The notes beneath the pieces were generated by a model. It made no database searches. It saw only the letters and a list, made by a program, of their open reading frames with translations, and was not told the origin of the DNA. A stretch of DNA of 8,456 nt, taken from positions 1-8,456 of the forward strand of contig JABDJW010000448.1 in NCBI GenBank assembly GCA_013002375.1. Direction: 5' to 3'. The translations under genes and the position numbers were made by a program. Positions 5,786 through 8,456 of this stretch are shown here, in pieces. The DNA comes from Acidimicrobiales bacterium (GTDB lineage Bacteria > Actinomycetota > Acidimicrobiia > Acidimicrobiales > SHLQ01). Numbering within the stretch: position 1 is the first letter of the stretch; each line of letters starts with the position of its first letter.

Positions 5786-7024
5786 TCAGCCCAGCACGTC
5801 GTCGAGGGCCGCGAGCAGCTTCTCGATGTCGGCCGGCGAGGTGTAGTGCACCCAGCTGACGCGGACGACGCCGCGCGCGGGGTCGATGTCGAGGCCCTGT
5901 AACACTCGATCGGCGTAGAAGGTGCCGTGGCTGGTCATGATGCCGAGGTCGACCAGCTGTTGCGCGACGCTCTCCGGTTCCTGTTCGACCGGTGAGAACG
6001 CCACCGTCGGGCACCGATGGCCAGTCGGCTGGTCGGTCGAGGCCGGCCCGAGGAGTCGCACGCTGGGGGACTGTGCCAGGAACTCGAGCACCGGTTCGAG
6101 CAGCACGGTCTCGTGATCCTGCCACCGGGTGGCCATCGTCCGGCAGGCGGTCGCGAGGTCGCCGGTGCCGCCGTGCTCGGCAAAGCTGGTCTCGATGTAG
6201 TCGAGCACCGCGCCGGCGCTCGCGATCTGGGCGTGGTCGGGCCCGGCCGGCGTCAGCCGCTTGTCGGGGTACTCGGCGTTGAAGTAGTGGCCCTGATTGG
6301 GGAGCTCGTCGAGTACGCCGTTCTGGGCGACCATCAGGCCCTGGTGGACCGAATACACCTTGTACAGGCTGAACAGGTAGAGGTCGGCGCCCAGGGCGCC
6401 GATGTCGGGAAGGCCGTGGGGCGCGAACGACACGCCGTCACATATCACCCGAGCGCCGGCCGCATGGGCCGCCTCGGTGATCGCGGCGACGTCGTTCTCC
6501 TGGCCGACGATGTTCGAACAGTGGGGAAAGCAGACCAGTCGGGTCCGATCGGTCAGTAGGTCGTCGAGCGCCGCGGGATCGAGCAGGCCGGTGGACGGAT
6601 CGATGCGCCATTCCTTCACCGTGGCACCGACCCGTTCAGCCATCCGTCGCACCGCGCCGGTGTTGGCTTCATGGTCCTGGTTGGTGACCACGACCTCGGC
6701 GGCGGGGCCGAGCTTCTGGCCGAAGGCATCCGCGATCACGTAGGTGTTCTGCGAGGTCGACGGCCCGAAGCTCACCTCGGCGGTGGCAACGCCCAGCGCT
6801 TCGGCCCATCGCCGCTGCGAGGCATCCATGAGCTCCCCGGCGGTCGCCGACTCGGCGTAGGCGGCATAGGGCTGCACCTTGGTCTCGGTGTAATAGCGGG
6901 TGAGCGCATCGACGGTCTGCCGGCACGGGAACGAGCCACCGGCGTTTTCGAAGAAGGCCGGGGCGGCGTTGTCGAAGGCCGGGAAGTGGGTACGGACCAG
7001 ATCGAGATCGAGGGCAGTCGTCAT
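5786..7024 (-). CDS. Cysteine desulfurase-like class V aminotransferase without the desulfurase Cys
   Basis: This 412-residue PLP enzyme belongs to the class V fold. Lys222 in FSLYKVYSVHQG is the expected Schiff-base lysine, Asp196 in CDGVSFAPHG contacts the PLP ring nitrogen, and His118 in NQDHEAN is the ring-stacking histidine. The region where SufS/NifS enzymes carry the mobile catalytic Cys (GxxCA type) reads SHGTFYA (365-371). The ending GVVRVSWVHYTS (385-396) is typical of the cysteine-desulfurase-like clade of unknown function (I recall TIGR01976). Thus persulfide formation on this chain is unlikely, and it may act as a lyase, a transaminase or a desulfurase-like enzyme on another substrate. 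The ATG at 7024 fits the conserved short N-terminus. An AGGA seven bases upstream could act as ribosome site, and it overlaps a -10-like hexamer. No suf or isc genes are adjacent. Confidence 0.88.
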   Translation of the reverse strand: MTTALDLDLVRTHFPAFDNAAPAFFENAGGSFPCRQTVDALTRYYTETKVQPYAAYAESATAGELMDASQRRWAEALGVATAEVSFGPSTSQNTYVIADAFGQKLGPAAEVVVTNQDHEANTGAVRRMAERVGATVKEWRIDPSTGLLDPAALDDLLTDRTRLVCFPHCSNIVGQENDVAAITEAAHAAGARVICDGVSFAPHGLPDIGALGADLYLFSLYKVYSVHQGLMVAQNGVLDELPNQGHYFNAEYPDKRLTPAGPDHAQIASAGAVLDYIETSFAEHGGTGDLATACRTMATRWQDHETVLLEPVLEFLAQSPSVRLLGPASTDQPTGHRCPTVAFSPVEQEPESVAQQLVDLGIMTSHGTFYADRVLQGLDIDPARGVVRVSWVHYTSPADIEKLLAALDDVLG

Positions 7025-7030
7025 CCGAGC

Positions 7031-7036
7031 ATCCTG
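7031..7036 (-). promoter_or_regulatory. -10-like element or ribosome site of the aminotransferase
   Basis: The - strand reads CAGGAT here, ending six bases before the ATG at 7024. It fits an xAnnnT -10 box for a leaderless start, but its AGGA core at seven bases from the ATG would also serve as a Shine-Dalgarno sequence. No good -35 lies 16-18 bases further upstream, so the sequence alone does not decide between the two. Confidence 0.35.
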
Positions 7037-7123
7037 CCAGTTGTCGGGGATACCGGCCTGCCTTCATCCGAAATGGCTGTCAACTGAGGTCCAAAGCCTC
7101 TCCCGTTGGGCGCGCGGGGGGCG

Positions 7124-7129
7124 GACGCT
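7124..7129 (+). promoter_or_regulatory. -10-like element of the lipoprotein gene
   Basis: GACGCT ends six bases before the ATG at 7136, the same geometry and nearly the same hexamer as the CACGCT before the phosphotransferase. No clear -35 is seen 16-18 bases upstream, and no Shine-Dalgarno sequence precedes the ATG. Confidence 0.4.
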
Positions 7130-7135
7130 GATCCG

Positions 7136-8218
7136 ATGCGACGTCTTCGGAGTATTCTGAGCATCTTGTTGGTCAGTGGTGTGGTGGCCACCGCCTGTGG
7201 CGGCGGCGGCGACGACAGTTCTGTTGCGAACTCGACAACGGCAGCGCCCACCACTGTGGTAGCGCCGGACCCGAGCGAGTCCGAACCGGTCATCGTCGAG
7301 GACCTGACGTGGACCACGCCGACCGTGGCCCCCGCCGATGTCGGAACGGTCGTGCAAGCGACCACCGGTGAGGCGTACCCGATGACGATTGCCTACCCCG
7401 CCGCCGAGCCGCCGGTCGAAGGTTGGCCCATCGTCGTTCACTTCCATGGCGCCGAGCTGGGTACGTCCCTGTACGAGCTCGATCAGCACCTCGGTGACCG
7501 AGCTGTCGTGGTGGCTCCGCGATGGGCGCCGACGGCGTGGTCGTCGCAGAATCTCGATGCGCTGACGGCGGCCGAGTACGCCGATGGGTATTGGTTCGAT
7601 GTCGCCGCGTGTGGTCTTGCGGCCGCGCAGGATGCGGCGGTTGAGCGCGGCGGCGATGCGACCCGAATGACAATTGTCGGCTTCTCGGGTGGCGTTCACC
7701 CGGCGGCGAGAACAGCCCTCGGCGAGGCGCGCAACGATCTCTGCCCTGACCGGGAGCCCGCCGCCCGACCGCAAGCGATGATCGTCGGCGATAGTCAGTT
7801 CCTTTTCCAGGGTGACAACTGGGACGAGACGTTCGCCGATTCGGCGTCACTCGCACCCGACACGGTGGACCGAATGCTCAATCCGAGCCGCTGGTCACCG
7901 CGGCCGGTTGGGTTCGTGGTGTATCTGTGGACAACGGACGCAACCTACTGGACTCGGGCAATAGCCAATCCGCCCGCGGCTGACTCGTGGATAACGAACC
8001 GACTGCCCGATGGCGCGGCGTTGCTCGAAGATCTCGCCGCCGTCGGCGCGTTCGACGATGAGAAGATCATGTTCGGCGACAACGCTTTGCTGCTGCAGAT
8101 GAGGCTCGAGTCGGCTGGCGTGCCCGTACTCCACGAGTTCTTCCCGACCAACCACACCTATGCCCCCGGCGTGTACGAACGGATTTCTGAGATCGTCTTC
8201 GACGGAGAGTTCTCCTGA
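7136..8218 (+). CDS. Lipoprotein with alpha/beta-hydrolase fold
   Basis: The 360-residue protein begins with MRRLRS, a hydrophobic h-region and a lipobox-type VATAC, so Cys21 would be lipidated after export. A Gly/Asp/Ser/Thr/Pro-rich linker follows (22-55). The catalytic domain shows VHFHG (101-105), typical of the oxyanion-hole strand, and GFSGG (182-186), a G-x-S-x-G nucleophile elbow with Ser184. His340 in NHTYAPG is a good candidate for the catalytic His. The acid residue is not clear. Cys159 and Cys203 could form a disulfide outside the cell. An esterase or peptidase-like role on the outer face of the membrane is plausible, but the substrate is unknown. The ATG at 7136 is chosen because the signal peptide begins there. 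It is divergent from the aminotransferase (111 bases apart) and converges on the RTX gene with an 18-base gap. Confidence 0.84.
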   Translation: MRRLRSILSILLVSGVVATACGGGGDDSSVANSTTAAPTTVVAPDPSESEPVIVEDLTWTTPTVAPADVGTVVQATTGEAYPMTIAYPAAEPPVEGWPIVVHFHGAELGTSLYELDQHLGDRAVVVAPRWAPTAWSSQNLDALTAAEYADGYWFDVAACGLAAAQDAAVERGGDATRMTIVGFSGGVHPAARTALGEARNDLCPDREPAARPQAMIVGDSQFLFQGDNWDETFADSASLAPDTVDRMLNPSRWSPRPVGFVVYLWTTDATYWTRAIANPPAADSWITNRLPDGAALLEDLAAVGAFDDEKIMFGDNALLLQMRLESAGVPVLHEFFPTNHTYAPGVYERISEIVFDGEFS

Positions 8219-8236
8219 TTCACTGTCGGGTGCTCC

Positions 8237-8456
8237 TCAGCTGCTCAGCGCGATGGGCCGGCTGTCGATGTGCTCGCAGCTCGGTGAGATGAAGTCGGCG
8301 CCCGCTCCGCCGGCACACATGTCAGAGTCACCGGCGCCGCCGGCGAGGACGTCGTCGCCGTCGCCGCCGTGCACGTCGTCGCGCCCGGGGCCACCCCAGA
8401 TCCAGTCGTGGGCGTCGCCACCCCGGAGGTCGTCGTCGCCTTCGCTGCCCCTGATT
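8237..8456 (-). CDS. RTX-type calcium-binding repeat protein, C-terminal part
   Basis: This frame enters at the right edge and ends at a TGA (complement of 8237-8239), giving the last 72 residues of a longer protein. It contains successive Gly/Asp-rich nonads such as GGPGRDDVH, GGDGDDVLA and GGAGADFIS, the calcium-binding beta-roll pattern of hemolysin-type (RTX) proteins, which are normally secreted. After the last repeat it ends PSCEHID and a short tail. Two cysteines, one inside a repeat (MCAGG) and one in the tail, may pair after export, as seen in some actinobacterial members. The N-terminal domains, and so the protein's role, are outside the window. Confidence 0.82.
   Translation of the reverse strand, partial: IRGSEGDDDLRGGDAHDWIWGGPGRDDVHGGDGDDVLAGGAGDSDMCAGGAGADFISPSCEHIDSRPIALSS

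Overview
The window is high-GC bacterial DNA (except the first ~120 bases) with dense genes on both strands, high-GC third codon positions and several apparently leaderless starts. This fits an actinobacterium. I lean towards the Acidimicrobiia lineage, but that is an impression and not shown by a marker gene. No rRNA, tRNA, CRISPR array, insertion sequence or phage gene was seen, and the region reads as ordinary chromosome with some less common genes.

Layout, left to right. A small DUF454 (YbaN-type) membrane protein (58-420, +) follows a good promoter and has an AT-rich start. It converges on a membrane-anchored LytR-CpsA-Psr (LCP) family protein (448-1539, -) with altered active-site positions. 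Upstream of that, on the same strand, is a pirin-family cupin protein (1650-2711, -) that carries a small tandem duplication. Divergent from pirin is a 127-residue protein (2789-3172, +) made of nine-residue repeats with serine at every third position, followed by one C-terminal membrane helix. I cannot name this family, and it is the most unusual gene here. Its stop codon lies 3 bases from that of a convergent N-acyl-D-amino-acid deacylase-type amidohydrolase (3176-4900, -). The amidohydrolase starts 18 bases from a divergent APH-fold phosphotransferase (4918-5739, +). The two share an apparently reciprocal -10 element.

The phosphotransferase converges on a class V aminotransferase (5786-7024, -) of the cysteine-desulfurase-like clade that lacks the desulfurase cysteine. 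Divergent from that is a lipoprotein with an alpha/beta-hydrolase fold (7136-8218, +). It converges on the C-terminal end of an RTX-type calcium-binding repeat protein (8237-8456, -) that runs off the right edge.

The genes do not form one obvious pathway. The LCP protein, the lipoprotein, the RTX protein, the DUF454 protein and the serine-repeat protein are envelope-associated or probably so. The amidohydrolase, kinase-like protein, aminotransferase and pirin are probably cytoplasmic. The clearest shared theme is regulatory: five starts have an xAnnnT hexamer exactly six bases upstream, which is the geometry of leaderless transcripts.
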